The position numbers and the translations under genes are program-made. From Streptomyces sp. NBC_01288 (GTDB lineage Bacteria; Actinomycetota; Actinomycetes; Streptomycetales; Streptomycetaceae): DNA of 64,000 nt. Positions within the stretch are counted from its first letter, which is position 1; each line of letters begins with the position of its first letter. Under the pieces are notes generated by a model that had not been told where the DNA came from, ran no database searches, and saw only the letters and a list, made by a program, of their open reading frames with translations. Below are positions 30,871 to 38,950 of this stretch, piece after piece. The DNA lies in contig NZ_CP108427.1 in NCBI RefSeq assembly GCF_035982055.1, forward strand, positions 5,207,001 to 5,271,000, read 5' to 3'.

Positions 30871-31220
30871 AGTACCCACTACTGGCGCTGATCAAGCTCT
30901 ACCAGTGGACGATCAGTCCCTTGCTCGGGCCGGTCTGCAAGTACTACCCGTCGTGCTCCCACTACGGCTACACGGCCATAGACCGGCACGGCGCGATCAA
31001 GGGCACAGCGCTCACGGCCTGGCGCATCCTGCGCTGCAATCCGTGGTCGCTCGGCGGTGTGGACCATGTCCCACCGCGCAAGCGCCCGCGGTGGCACGAG
31101 ATGCTGCGGGGCGCACGGCGCGCAGACAAGGGCGGGACCTCCGCCGCCGAAACGGCCACTGAAGGGCTGAGTCCTTCGAGCCCGGCCGCAGAGACACCGT
31201 CCCATGCCCAAGGAGCATGA
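30867..31220 (+). CDS. yidD: Membrane protein insertion efficiency factor YidD
   Basis: A protein of 117 residues with the family pattern ALIKLYQWTISPLLGPVCKYYPSCSHYGYTAI (conserved Cys pair) and HCNP-like RCNPWSLGGVDHVP. Amphipathic membrane-associated helper of YidC. The C-terminal ~40 residues are a polar extension beyond the usual core. Coupled to rnpA through an ATGA overlap. Confidence 0.95.
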   Translation: MKYPLLALIKLYQWTISPLLGPVCKYYPSCSHYGYTAIDRHGAIKGTALTAWRILRCNPWSLGGVDHVPPRKRPRWHEMLRGARRADKGGTSAAETATEGLSPSSPAAETPSHAQGA

Positions 31221-31223
31221 TTA

Positions 31224-32525
31224 GTGGACACGATTGCCAGTCTTTTCAGCTTCATCACGACACCCGTTTCTTGGGTCATCGTCCAGTTCCACTCGGTGTA
31301 CGGGAAGGTTTTCGGTCCCGACACGGGCTGGGCCTGGGGCCTGTCCATCGTGTCCCTGGTGATCCTGATCCGCATCTGTCTGATCCCGCTCTTCGTGAAG
31401 CAGATCAAGGCGACCCGGGCCATGCAGACCCTGCAGCCCGAGATGAAGAAGATCCAGGAACGCTACAAGAACGACAAGCAGCGTCAGTCCGAAGAGATGA
31501 TGAAGCTGTACAAGGAGTCGGGTACCAACCCGCTCTCCTCGTGCCTTCCCATCCTGGCGCAGTCCCCGTTCTTCTTCGCCCTGTACCACGTGCTCAACGG
31601 CATCGCGACGGGCTCGACGATCGGCGTCATCAACGACTCGCTGCTCGCCAGCGCGCGTAAGGCGCACATCTTCGGCGCTCCGCTGGCCGCGAAGTTCACG
31701 GACGGCAGCAGCAAGGTCGAGGCGCTCGGTGCCACACTGACCGACGTCCGGGTCGTCACCGCGATCATGATCGTGATGATGTCGGCGTCGCAGTTCTACA
31801 CGCAGCGCCAGCTGATGACGAAGAACGTCGACACCACGGTGAAGACGCCGTTCATGCAGCAGCAGAAGATGCTGATGTACGTCTTCCCGGTCATGTTCGC
31901 GATCTTCGGCATCAACTTCCCTGTCGGTGTCCTCGTCTACTGGCTGACCACCAACGTGTGGACCATGGGCCAGCAGATGTACGTCATCCACAACAACCCC
32001 ACCCCGGGTTCCAAGGCCCAGGCCGCTTACCTGGAGCGCCTGACCAAGCACGTCACGCACCACGAGAAGACGCGCAGCCGGGGTGAGAAGGCCATCGTCA
32101 AGGCGATCGTCTCCAAGGGCCGTGACCGCAACGAGTTCGAGCGCAAGTTCATCAACAGCCTCACCAAGGTGGGCCTCGTGGCCCAGCCGGACGGCAACGT
32201 GGCGAAGGGTGAGAGCGCGGCTGTGGACTCCGAGGACGGTACGCCGACCCCGGCTGCCACTCCCAGGCGTCAGCAGCCCAAGCGGCAGACCAAGGCCCAG
32301 CGCCAGTCCGCCGCCGCGAAGGCGGCCGACGACAGCGCCGAGCACGAGGCTGACGACGCCGACGAGCCGAAGACCTCGCTGACCAAGTCGGACGAGCCCG
32401 AGGACGCCAAGCCCGCCACCGCCGCGAAGAAGCCCGCCCCGAAGCCGGCCGGCGGCACACGCAGCAAGGCCCAGTCCGGACAGCGCAAGGGTCCGCAGCG
32501 GCCCAAGTCCCCGTCCAAGAAGTAA
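31224..32525 (+). CDS. yidC: Membrane protein insertase YidC/Oxa1
   Basis: A protein of 433 residues. The membrane core has five helices, with the cytoplasmic hairpin QIKATRAMQTLQPEMKKIQERY between TM1 and TM2 and the catalytic-groove Arg in LVILIRICLIPL. A long Lys/Ala/Pro-rich cytoplasmic tail (about 325-433) is typical of Gram-positive forms that bind ribosomes. GTG start 3 bp after yidD. Confidence 0.97.
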   Translation: MDTIASLFSFITTPVSWVIVQFHSVYGKVFGPDTGWAWGLSIVSLVILIRICLIPLFVKQIKATRAMQTLQPEMKKIQERYKNDKQRQSEEMMKLYKESGTNPLSSCLPILAQSPFFFALYHVLNGIATGSTIGVINDSLLASARKAHIFGAPLAAKFTDGSSKVEALGATLTDVRVVTAIMIVMMSASQFYTQRQLMTKNVDTTVKTPFMQQQKMLMYVFPVMFAIFGINFPVGVLVYWLTTNVWTMGQQMYVIHNNPTPGSKAQAAYLERLTKHVTHHEKTRSRGEKAIVKAIVSKGRDRNEFERKFINSLTKVGLVAQPDGNVAKGESAAVDSEDGTPTPAATPRRQQPKRQTKAQRQSAAAKAADDSAEHEADDADEPKTSLTKSDEPEDAKPATAAKKPAPKPAGGTRSKAQSGQRKGPQRPKSPSKK

Positions 32526-32541
32526 AGAAGGAGTCCATCCC

Positions 32542-33054
32542 GTGACGGAAGGCATCACCTCCGCCGCTGCCGAGGGTGCAGACACCCTGTCCCGCCTGGA
32601 GCAGGAGGGCGAGATCGCGGCGGACTACCTTGAGGGTCTGCTGGACATCGCCGATCTCGACGGCGACATCGACATGGATGTCGAGGCCGACCGCGCCGCT
32701 GTCTCGATCATCAGCGACAACAGCGGCCGTGATCTCCAGAAGCTCGTCGGCCGTGACGGTGAGGTGCTGGAAGCACTCCAGGAGCTCACCCGCCTGGCCG
32801 TGCACCGAGAGACCGGGGACCGCAGCCGGCTGATGCTGGACATCGCGGGCTATCGCGCCAAGAAGCGTACCGAGCTCTCCGAGCTGGGTGCCAAGACCGC
32901 GGCCGACGTGAAGAACACCGGCGAGCCGGTGAAGCTGAATCCGATGACCCCGTTCGAGCGCAAGGTCGTGCACGACGCGGTCAAGGCCGCGGGACTGCGC
33001 AGCGAGTCGGAGGGCGAGGAGCCGCAGCGCTTCGTCGTCGTGCTTCCCGCCTGA
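32542..33054 (+). CDS. jag: RNA-binding protein Jag/KhpB (KH and R3H domains)
   Basis: A protein of 170 residues. The KH domain (about 45-95) contains LVGRDGEVLEALQELTRLAVHR, and the C-terminal R3H domain contains MTPFERKVVHDAVKAAGLRSESEGEEPQRFVVVLPA. Acts with KhpA as an RNA chaperone affecting cell elongation in other Gram-positives. GTG start with an AAGGAG site, 16 bp after yidC. The Jag-N domain seen in firmicutes is absent. Confidence 0.93.
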   Translation: MTEGITSAAAEGADTLSRLEQEGEIAADYLEGLLDIADLDGDIDMDVEADRAAVSIISDNSGRDLQKLVGRDGEVLEALQELTRLAVHRETGDRSRLMLDIAGYRAKKRTELSELGAKTAADVKNTGEPVKLNPMTPFERKVVHDAVKAAGLRSESEGEEPQRFVVVLPA

Positions 33055-33072
33055 TCGGTCCCGACGTTCCAC

Positions 33073-33107
33073 CGGCCCCGTCTGTTGAGCAGACGGGGCC
33101 GAACTTT
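33073..33107 (+). terminator. Terminator after jag
   Basis: 12-bp stem (33073-33084 with 33090-33101), 5-nt loop, then AACTTT. Confidence 0.85.
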
Positions 33108-33189
33108 GTCAGCCTGATAGTCCTGTAGTTCTGGTGGTCCTGGTGGTCAGCGCCCAATGCGCTTTTGCGGTACGGAAGGACGGTCCCCC

Positions 33190-33906
33190 GTGACGGAGGC
33201 AGCGGAGCTTCCCCCCGCGCCCGAGCAGGCGCGCGAGGTGTTCGGCGATCGCTTCGAGGACGCGGTCCGGTACGCCGAGCTGCTCGCCGACGCGGGTGTG
33301 CAGCGCGGCCTGATCGGCCCACGCGAGGTGCCCCGCCTGTGGGAGCGGCACCTGCTGAACTGCGCGGTCCTCTCGGAGGTCGTGCCGGACGGAGTGACGG
33401 TCTGCGACGTCGGCTCCGGCGCCGGCCTCCCGGGCATTCCCCTGGCCCTGGTCCGCGAGGACATCAAGATCACCCTGCTCGAACCGCTGCTCCGCCGTAC
33501 GACCTTCCTCACCGAGGTCGTCGAACTCCTGGGCCTCGACCACGTCACCGTCGTGCGCGGCCGTGCCGAGGAGGTCATGGGCACCCTGCAGCCGGTCCAT
33601 GTGGTGACGGCCCGGGCGGTGGCTCCGCTGGAGCGACTGGCCACCTGGGGCATCCCGCTGCTGCGTCCCTACGGCGAGATGCTCGCCCTCAAGGGGGACA
33701 CGGCCGAGGAGGAGCTCAAGAGTGCGGGGACCGTGCTCAGCAAGCTCGGAGCCGTGGGAACGTCCATCCTGCATGTCGGCGAAGGCATCGTCGATCCGCT
33801 GTCCACGGTGGTGCGTGTCGAGGTCGGAGAGAGCCCCGGCGGGGTTCGTTTCGCGGCGAAGCGTGCCAAGGCGGCTCGTACGGGCCGTACACGCCGGCGT
33901 CGTTGA
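33190..33906 (+). CDS. rsmG: 16S rRNA (guanine527-N7)-methyltransferase RsmG
   Basis: A SAM-dependent methyltransferase of 238 residues; loss causes low-level streptomycin resistance in Streptomyces. SAM motif VCDVGSGAGLPGIPLAL, then PLLRRTTFLTEV and VTARAVAPLERLATWGIPLL. GTG start with a GGAAGGA site. The C-terminus is basic (RTGRTRRRR). Confidence 0.96.
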   Translation: MTEAAELPPAPEQAREVFGDRFEDAVRYAELLADAGVQRGLIGPREVPRLWERHLLNCAVLSEVVPDGVTVCDVGSGAGLPGIPLALVREDIKITLLEPLLRRTTFLTEVVELLGLDHVTVVRGRAEEVMGTLQPVHVVTARAVAPLERLATWGIPLLRPYGEMLALKGDTAEEELKSAGTVLSKLGAVGTSILHVGEGIVDPLSTVVRVEVGESPGGVRFAAKRAKAARTGRTRRRR

Positions 33907-34248
33907 GGCTGTGTCAGCGCTGGGACGGGTCGGTCTCAGCGGTTGAGGCACGTCGGTGTCAGCGCGTGAAGCGCGTCGCTGATCCGTCCTGACGACGAGA
34001 CTTACTCCACACAAGCTGCCAAACCTACTCACGCCGGAGTGTCGTCGACAGTTCGGCCTCGGCGGCTGTGCATCGTGTTTCACGTGAAACGTCGCTCACT
34101 GCTACACGGCATCATCGGTCGCACCCGCGCCGCGGCCGAACCCCGCGACCGGAAGCCTCTCGGATCACTCGGAGAGGGCACGGAGTTGTCCACAGAGGTG
34201 GAATTCTCCACAGAACAACAGGCCTCACTGGTTCACGACCCTGAAGAC
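33907..34248. promoter_or_regulatory. parAB leader with parS and DnaA boxes
   Basis: 342 bp before the chosen parA start. It holds a perfect parS (34077-34090), a perfect Streptomyces DnaA box TTGTCCACA (34186-34194) and a one-mismatch box TTCTCCACA (34204-34212) 18 bp further on. The coding frame of parA is open through this region, so part of it could be translated if an upstream start is used. Confidence 0.6.
34077..34090. other. parS: parS site
   Basis: Perfect 14-bp palindrome GTTTCACGTGAAAC upstream of parA; the ParB centromere sequence of Streptomyces. Confidence 0.95.
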
Positions 34249-35322
34249 ATGGGAGGCTCTGTTCATTGCGAGCCTGAAGTCGAGGAGAGTGAATCCTTGC
34301 GGTCCGACGCCAACATCGCGGGACCGATGACCGATCCGGTCCCCGGTCCCCGTACCGAGTCGATGGGGGAGGATGTTTCACGTGAAACACCGCCCCCTAT
34401 GGACGACACTCCCATCGGTCGTGCTGCCCAACTGGCGGTGGAAGCCCTAGGCCGTGCTGGCGAGGGCCTGCCGCGTCCTGAGCAGACCCGCATCATGGTC
34501 GTCGCCAACCAGAAGGGCGGGGTGGGCAAGACGACGACGACCGTCAATCTTGCCGCTTCGCTGGCACTGCACGGTGCCCGTGTTCTGGTGGTCGACCTCG
34601 ACCCACAGGGCAACGCGTCCACGGCACTGGGGATCGACCACCACGCGGAAGTTCCTTCCATCTATGACGTGTTGGTCGACAGCCGGCCTCTCTCCGAGGT
34701 CGTGCAGCCGGTCCTCGATGTCGAGGGTCTCTTCTGTGCCCCTGCCACGATCGATCTCGCCGGTGCGGAGATCGAGCTGGTGTCCCTGGTGGCGCGTGAG
34801 AGCAGACTGCAGCGGGCGATTCAGGCCTACGAGCAGCCGCTGGACTACATCCTCATCGACTGTCCGCCCTCGCTCGGCCTGCTGACGGTCAACGCGTTGG
34901 TCGCCGGCGCGGAGGTTCTCATCCCGATCCAGTGCGAGTACTACGCGCTGGAAGGCCTCGGACAGTTGCTCCGCAACGTCGACCTGGTTCGGGGGCACCT
35001 CAACCCCAACCTGCATGTGTCGACCATCCTGCTCACCATGTACGACGGCCGGACGCGTCTCGCGTCCCAGGTCGCGGACGAGGTGCGCAGTCACTTCGGC
35101 GACGAGGTGCTGCGGACGAGCATTCCCCGCTCGGTCCGTATCTCCGAGGCGCCGAGTTATGGGCAGACGGTACTGACCTACGATCCTGGATCGAGCGGTG
35201 CCCTCTCCTACTTTGAGGCAGCAAGGGAAATCGCGCTGAAGGGTGTGGGCGTCAGCTACGACGCACCGCATGCGCACATCGGCGCTCAGAGCGACCAGAG
35301 CATGGTGGAGGGCATCCAGTGA
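34249..35322 (+). CDS. parA: Chromosome partitioning ATPase ParA
   Basis: A Walker-type ATPase of 357 residues with this start. The core begins RIMVVANQKGGVGKTTTTVNLA (deviant Walker A), followed by VDLDPQGNAST and YILIDCPPSLGLLT. The ~80 residues before the ATPase core are poorly structured and Glu/Ser/Pro-rich. The start is uncertain: ATGs at 34249, 34327, 34363 and 34399 are all in frame and none has a good ribosome site. I chose 34249 as giving the expected Streptomyces length. A parS site inside the gene encodes VSRET in the N-terminal region. The stop overlaps the parB start by 4 bp. Confidence 0.93.
   Translation: MGGSVHCEPEVEESESLRSDANIAGPMTDPVPGPRTESMGEDVSRETPPPMDDTPIGRAAQLAVEALGRAGEGLPRPEQTRIMVVANQKGGVGKTTTTVNLAASLALHGARVLVVDLDPQGNASTALGIDHHAEVPSIYDVLVDSRPLSEVVQPVLDVEGLFCAPATIDLAGAEIELVSLVARESRLQRAIQAYEQPLDYILIDCPPSLGLLTVNALVAGAEVLIPIQCEYYALEGLGQLLRNVDLVRGHLNPNLHVSTILLTMYDGRTRLASQVADEVRSHFGDEVLRTSIPRSVRISEAPSYGQTVLTYDPGSSGALSYFEAAREIALKGVGVSYDAPHAHIGAQSDQSMVEGIQ
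34375..34388. other. parS: parS site within parA
   Basis: Perfect GTTTCACGTGAAAC inside the N-terminal coding part of parA, read in frame as V-S-R-E-T. Confidence 0.95.
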
Positions 35323-36407
35323 GCGAGCGACGGAGGGGTTTGGGCCGTGGGCTCGGCGCACTGATCCCCGCAGCCCCGACCGGGGAGAAGACGGTAGCTC
35401 CGGCTGCCATGGGTTCCGCGTCCCCGACGGCTGTTCCGGTCATCACCGGCGACCGAGGGGTGGCCGCGGCGAAGGTCACCACGCTGCCGCCGGTCTCCTA
35501 CGAGACAGAGGACCCGTCGTACGGTGTCCTGCAGGCGCCGGCGCCGCCCGTCGGTGCCTACTTTGCCGAGCTGCCCCTCGACGACATCACGCCGAACTCG
35601 CGTCAGCCGCGTGAGGTCTTCGACGAGGACGCGCTGCAAGAGCTCGTCACCTCCATCAAGGAGGTCGGCCTCCTCCAGCCCGTCGTCGTACGGCAGATCG
35701 GCCCGACGAGCTACGAGCTCATCATGGGCGAGCGGCGCTGGCGGGCCTGCCGTGAGGCCGGCCTGGAGGCGATCCCGGCGATCGTGCGGGCTACGGACGA
35801 CGAGAAGCTTCTCCTGGACGCTCTCCTGGAGAACCTGCACCGCGCCCAGCTGAACCCGCTCGAAGAGGCGGCTGCCTACGACCAGTTGCTCAAGGACTTC
35901 AACTGCACGCACGACCAGCTGGCGGACCGCATCGGGCGTTCGCGTCCGCAGGTCTCCAACACCCTGCGTCTGCTGAAGCTCTCGCCGTCGGTCCAGCGCC
36001 GTGTCGCCGCCGGAGTCCTCTCCGCCGGTCACGCCCGGGCGCTGCTCTCCGTGGACGACTCGGAGGAGCAGGACCGGCTGGCTCACCGGATCGTGGCCGA
36101 GGGGCTCTCGGTGCGGGCCGTCGAGGAGATCGTGACCCTGATGGGTTCGCGTCCCCAGACCGCTCAGCGTTCCAAGGGACCGCGGGCCGGCGCCCTGGTC
36201 TCCCCGGCGCTGTCCGATCTCGCCACGCGTCTCTCTGATCGCTTCGAGACCCGGGTGAAGGTCGACCTGGGCCAGAAGAAGGGCAAGATCACTGTCGAGT
36301 TCGCCTCGATGGAGGACCTTGAGCGGATCCTCGGTTCGCTCGCCCCGGGCGAGGGGCCGGTCCTTCAGCGGAGTCTGCTGGACGACGACTCGGAGGACGA
36401 GGCCTGA
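35319..36407 (+). CDS. parB: Chromosome partitioning protein ParB
   Basis: A 362-residue CTPase/DNA clamp that loads at parS and spreads. N-terminal ParA-stimulating start SERRRGLGRGLGALIP; ParB N domain with ITPNSRQPREVFDEDAL and GERRWRAC plus ENLHRAQLNPLEEA (nucleotide-binding motifs); HTH in HDQLADRIGRSRPQVSNTLRLLKLS; C-terminal dimerisation domain. GTG start coupled to parA (GTGA). At least 12 perfect parS targets are in this window. Confidence 0.97.
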   Translation: MSERRRGLGRGLGALIPAAPTGEKTVAPAAMGSASPTAVPVITGDRGVAAAKVTTLPPVSYETEDPSYGVLQAPAPPVGAYFAELPLDDITPNSRQPREVFDEDALQELVTSIKEVGLLQPVVVRQIGPTSYELIMGERRWRACREAGLEAIPAIVRATDDEKLLLDALLENLHRAQLNPLEEAAAYDQLLKDFNCTHDQLADRIGRSRPQVSNTLRLLKLSPSVQRRVAAGVLSAGHARALLSVDDSEEQDRLAHRIVAEGLSVRAVEEIVTLMGSRPQTAQRSKGPRAGALVSPALSDLATRLSDRFETRVKVDLGQKKGKITVEFASMEDLERILGSLAPGEGPVLQRSLLDDDSEDEA

Positions 36408-36448
36408 GCCGTCCTGCCGACGGCAGGCGTCCTGTCCGTCCAACCAGC

Positions 36449-36497
36449 AGAGCGGGCCGTGTCCGGTGTGTACCGGAACGCGGCCCGCTCTTTGCTT
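36449..36497 (+). terminator. Terminator after parB
   Basis: 11-bp outer stem (36449-36459 with 36481-36491) enclosing a second small hairpin (TCCGGT/ACCGGA), followed by TTGCTTTC. Confidence 0.8.
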
Positions 36498-36588
36498 TCT
36501 GTCGGTATCGATGCAATCGCATCATCGATACGATGCGTTCGGGTATGGCGCATCCACCTGGCAGCACCTCTTAGGGGAGGCGGGGGCC

Positions 36589-36846
36589 ATGCGAACGGTG
36601 AGCCGCACCGGACTGGTGAGCGCGGGTCTGGGCCTGGGGGCGGTCGGTGGGTTCGTCGGCAGTCTGCTCAGGGAACGCAGCGCTCTGACAGCCGCCCGTG
36701 GCGCTGCGGGCGAAGGAAGCGAGGATCAGCCTTCATGGGGCGTCGGCTCGTACCGCTCACGCTGGACAACCTCCCGGACATTCCCAACCGTTGTCAGTCG
36801 TGCGTCTTCTGGGAGCTGGACCCCGTCAGCGGGCAAGCCGCGGTAA
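36589..36846 (+). CDS. Possible small membrane protein overlapping the GNAT gene
   Basis: Open frame of 85 residues with an excellent GGGGAGGCGGGGG ribosome site. It begins MRTVSRTGLVSAGLGLGAVG, with a Gly/Ala/Leu hydrophobic stretch (about 8-27) and then a polar region. It overlaps the GNAT gene by 112 bp in another frame, and the overlapped part is low-complexity (Ser/Arg/Thr). Either a short anchored peptide is made, or the site is only a leader that couples translation to the GNAT gene. Confidence 0.4.
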   Translation: MRTVSRTGLVSAGLGLGAVGGFVGSLLRERSALTAARGAAGEGSEDQPSWGVGSYRSRWTTSRTFPTVVSRASSGSWTPSAGKPR

Positions 36847-37352
36847 AGGCGGGCACGGCGGCCCTGGAGAAGGAAGCCTGGATCTCCGCCGTCCTCCTGG
36901 ACTGGGGCTCCTGCGGGCGCGTCGTCTACGTCGATGACGTGCCGGTGGGCTTCGTCCTCTACGCGCCCCCTGCCTATGTCCCCCGCTCGACGGCGTTTCC
37001 CACGAGCCCCGTGTCACCGGACGCCGTGCAGCTGATGACGTCGTTCATCATGCCGGGCTACCAGGGACAAGGACTGGGCCGGGTCATGGTGCAGACGGTG
37101 GCCAAGGATCTGTTGCGGCGGGGCTTCAAGGCGATCGAGGCCTTCGGTGATGCCCGCGCGAAAGAGGCTGCCTGCGTCCTGCCCGCCGACCATCTGCTCG
37201 CCGTGGGTTTCAAGACGGTCCGCCAGCATCCCGCCTATCCACGGCTGAGGCTGGAGCTGCGCACGACGCTCTCCTGGAAGGAAGACGTGGAGATGGCGCT
37301 CGACCGGTTGCTGGGGGCCGTACAGAAGGAACCAGCGCTTCGACCGCTCTAA
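36735..37352 (+). CDS. GNAT family N-acetyltransferase
   Basis: A protein of 205 residues. The acetyl-CoA motif is IMPGYQGQGLGRVMVQTVAKDLL (about 97-120), preceded by beta strands (VVYVDDVPVGFVLYAPP) and an N-terminal Cys-containing segment DIPNRCQSCVFWELDP. The substrate is unknown. It occupies the place between parB and trxA where mycobacteria encode the amidase-like regulator CwlM. ATG start with GGAAGCGAGG upstream. Confidence 0.88.
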   Translation: MGRRLVPLTLDNLPDIPNRCQSCVFWELDPVSGQAAVKAGTAALEKEAWISAVLLDWGSCGRVVYVDDVPVGFVLYAPPAYVPRSTAFPTSPVSPDAVQLMTSFIMPGYQGQGLGRVMVQTVAKDLLRRGFKAIEAFGDARAKEAACVLPADHLLAVGFKTVRQHPAYPRLRLELRTTLSWKEDVEMALDRLLGAVQKEPALRPL

Positions 37353-37357
37353 AGCGA

Positions 37358-37385
37358 AGGGGCCGACTCCGGAGAGTCGGCCCCT
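37358..37385. terminator. Bidirectional terminator between GNAT gene and trxA
   Basis: 11-12 bp stem (AGGGGCCGACT arms 37358-37368 and 37375-37385), directly followed by two parS sites. Confidence 0.8.
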
Positions 37386-37389
37386 GCAT

Positions 37390-37420
37390 GTTTCACGTGA
37401 AACACGGTTTCACGTGAAAC
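37390..37420. other. parS: Pair of parS sites, 3 bp apart
   Basis: Two perfect GTTTCACGTGAAAC palindromes at 37390-37403 and 37407-37420, centre to centre 17 bp, between the terminator and the trxA stop codon. Confidence 0.95.
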
Positions 37421-37421
37421 A

Positions 37422-37757
37422 TCACTTGCTGGCGATGAACTCGTCGAGGTCGCGAAGGATCGCGGCCTTCGGCTTGGCGCCGACGATGGTCTTGGCCACC
37501 TCGCCACCCTGGTAGACGTTCAGGGTCGGGATGGACATGACGCCGTACCGGGCGGCCGTCGCCGGGTTCTCGTCGATGTTGAGCTTGACGATCTCGATCG
37601 CGTCGCCGTGCTCGGCGGCGATGGCTTCGAGGGACGGAGCGATCTGGCGGCACGGACCGCACCACGAAGCCCAGAAGTCCACCAGGACGGGCTTGTCGCT
37701 CTTGAGGACGTCCTCATCGAAGGAAGCGTCGGTCACATTCTTCAGAGTGCCGGCCAC
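37422..37757 (-). CDS. trxA: Thioredoxin
   Basis: Thioredoxin of 111 residues with active site WCGPC (Cys33, Cys36), cis-Pro in SIPTLNVY and the usual C-terminal helix LDEFIASK. GTG start with an AAGGAG site, 52 bp after trxB; co-transcribed from the SigR-type promoter upstream of trxB. Confidence 0.97.
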   Translation of the reverse strand: MAGTLKNVTDASFDEDVLKSDKPVLVDFWASWCGPCRQIAPSLEAIAAEHGDAIEIVKLNIDENPATAARYGVMSIPTLNVYQGGEVAKTIVGAKPKAAILRDLDEFIASK

Positions 37758-37809
37758 GGCGGGCTCCTTAACTTGATCGTGCGATGGCGAGGATGGGGAT
37801 CAGACGGGA

Positions 37810-38778
37810 TCAGACGGTGGTCTTCGCGGGCTCTGCCTTTTCCTCGTCCGCGAGAGCGGCGAGGAAGCGCTCGGCGTCCAGAGCGGCGGAGCACCCGGTA
37901 CCGGCGGCGGTGATCGCCTGGCGGTAGGTGTGGTCGACGACGTCACCGGCGCCGAAGACACCGGTCAGGTTGGTGTGGGTCGAGGGTGCCTCGACCTTCA
38001 GGTAGCCCTCCCCGTCCAGGTCGAGCTGGCCCTTGAAGAGCTCCGTGCGGGGGTCGTGGCCGATCGCGATGAACAGGCCCGTCACCGCCAGGTCCGAGAG
38101 TTCCCCGGTCTTCAGGTTGCGCAGCTTGAGGCCGGCGAGCTTGGGGTCGCCCTCGATCTCGGCGACCTCGCTGTCCCAGACGAACTTGATCTTCGGGTCG
38201 GCGAAGGCGCGCTCTTGCATCGCCTTTGAGGCACGCAGGCTGTCCCGCCGGTGGACGATCGTCACGGACTTGGCGAAACGGGAGAGGAAGGTTGCCTCCT
38301 CCATCGCCGTGTCGCCGCCACCGATGACGGCGATGTCCTGGTCCTTGAAGAAGAACCCGTCACAGGTGGCACACCAGGAGACACCCCGGCCGGAGAGCGC
38401 GTCCTCGTTCGGCAGGCCCAGCTTGCGGTGCTGAGAGCCGGTGGTGACGATGACGGCCTTCGCCTGGTGCACGGTGCCCGAGGTGTCCGTGACGGTCTTG
38501 ATCTCACCGGTCAGGTCGACGGAGACCACATCGTCCGGGATCAGCTCGGCACCGAAGCGCTCGGCCTGGGCGCGCATGTTGTCCATGAGCTCGGGGCCCA
38601 TGATGCCGTCCTGGAAGCCCGGGAAGTTCTCGACCTCGGTGGTGTTCATCAGCGCGCCACCAGCGGTGACGGCACCCTCGAACACCAGCGGCTTCAGCGA
38701 CGCGCGCGCGGTGTAGAGCGCCGCCGTGTAGCCGGCGGGCCCGGAGCCGATGATGATCACGTTTCGGACGTCGCTCAC
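37810..38778 (-). CDS. trxB: Thioredoxin reductase
   Basis: A flavoenzyme of 322 residues that reduces thioredoxin with NADPH. FAD motif IIGSGPAGYTAALY, redox site CATC (Cys136, Cys139) and NADPH motif GGGDTAMEEA. C-terminal FAD contact GVFGAGDVVDHTYRQAITAAGTG. First gene of trxBA. Confidence 0.97.
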   Translation of the reverse strand: MSDVRNVIIIGSGPAGYTAALYTARASLKPLVFEGAVTAGGALMNTTEVENFPGFQDGIMGPELMDNMRAQAERFGAELIPDDVVSVDLTGEIKTVTDTSGTVHQAKAVIVTTGSQHRKLGLPNEDALSGRGVSWCATCDGFFFKDQDIAVIGGGDTAMEEATFLSRFAKSVTIVHRRDSLRASKAMQERAFADPKIKFVWDSEVAEIEGDPKLAGLKLRNLKTGELSDLAVTGLFIAIGHDPRTELFKGQLDLDGEGYLKVEAPSTHTNLTGVFGAGDVVDHTYRQAITAAGTGCSAALDAERFLAALADEEKAEPAKTTV

Positions 38779-38851
38779 GGCTTGGTTCCTCGTCTCTGGA
38801 CTGCGTCAGTACGACCGGCGGGAGCCCCCTGTCGGAGCCTCCACACCACCC

Positions 38852-38877
38852 AACGGATCCTACGGGGCCCGCATTCC
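38852..38877 (-). promoter_or_regulatory. SigR-type promoter of trxBA
   Basis: On the minus strand GGAAT (38877-38873), an 18-bp spacer and GTT (38854-38852). This matches the SigR consensus GGAAT-N18-GTT exactly, about 75 bp before the trxB ATG. SigR/RsrA control of trxBA under thiol stress is established in S. coelicolor. Confidence 0.88.
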
Positions 38878-38950
38878 CGCTGTGTCCGGGCACACGGAGA
38901 CAGCACGCGGCAGGGAATCGCCACGACGGACGGAGAGGCGGCGGCCGCAG

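Noticed and set aside
30340..36407. Novel system between dnaA and parB
   Set aside because: Gene order and content are the standard bacterial rpmH-rnpA-yidD-yidC-jag-rsmG-parAB set.
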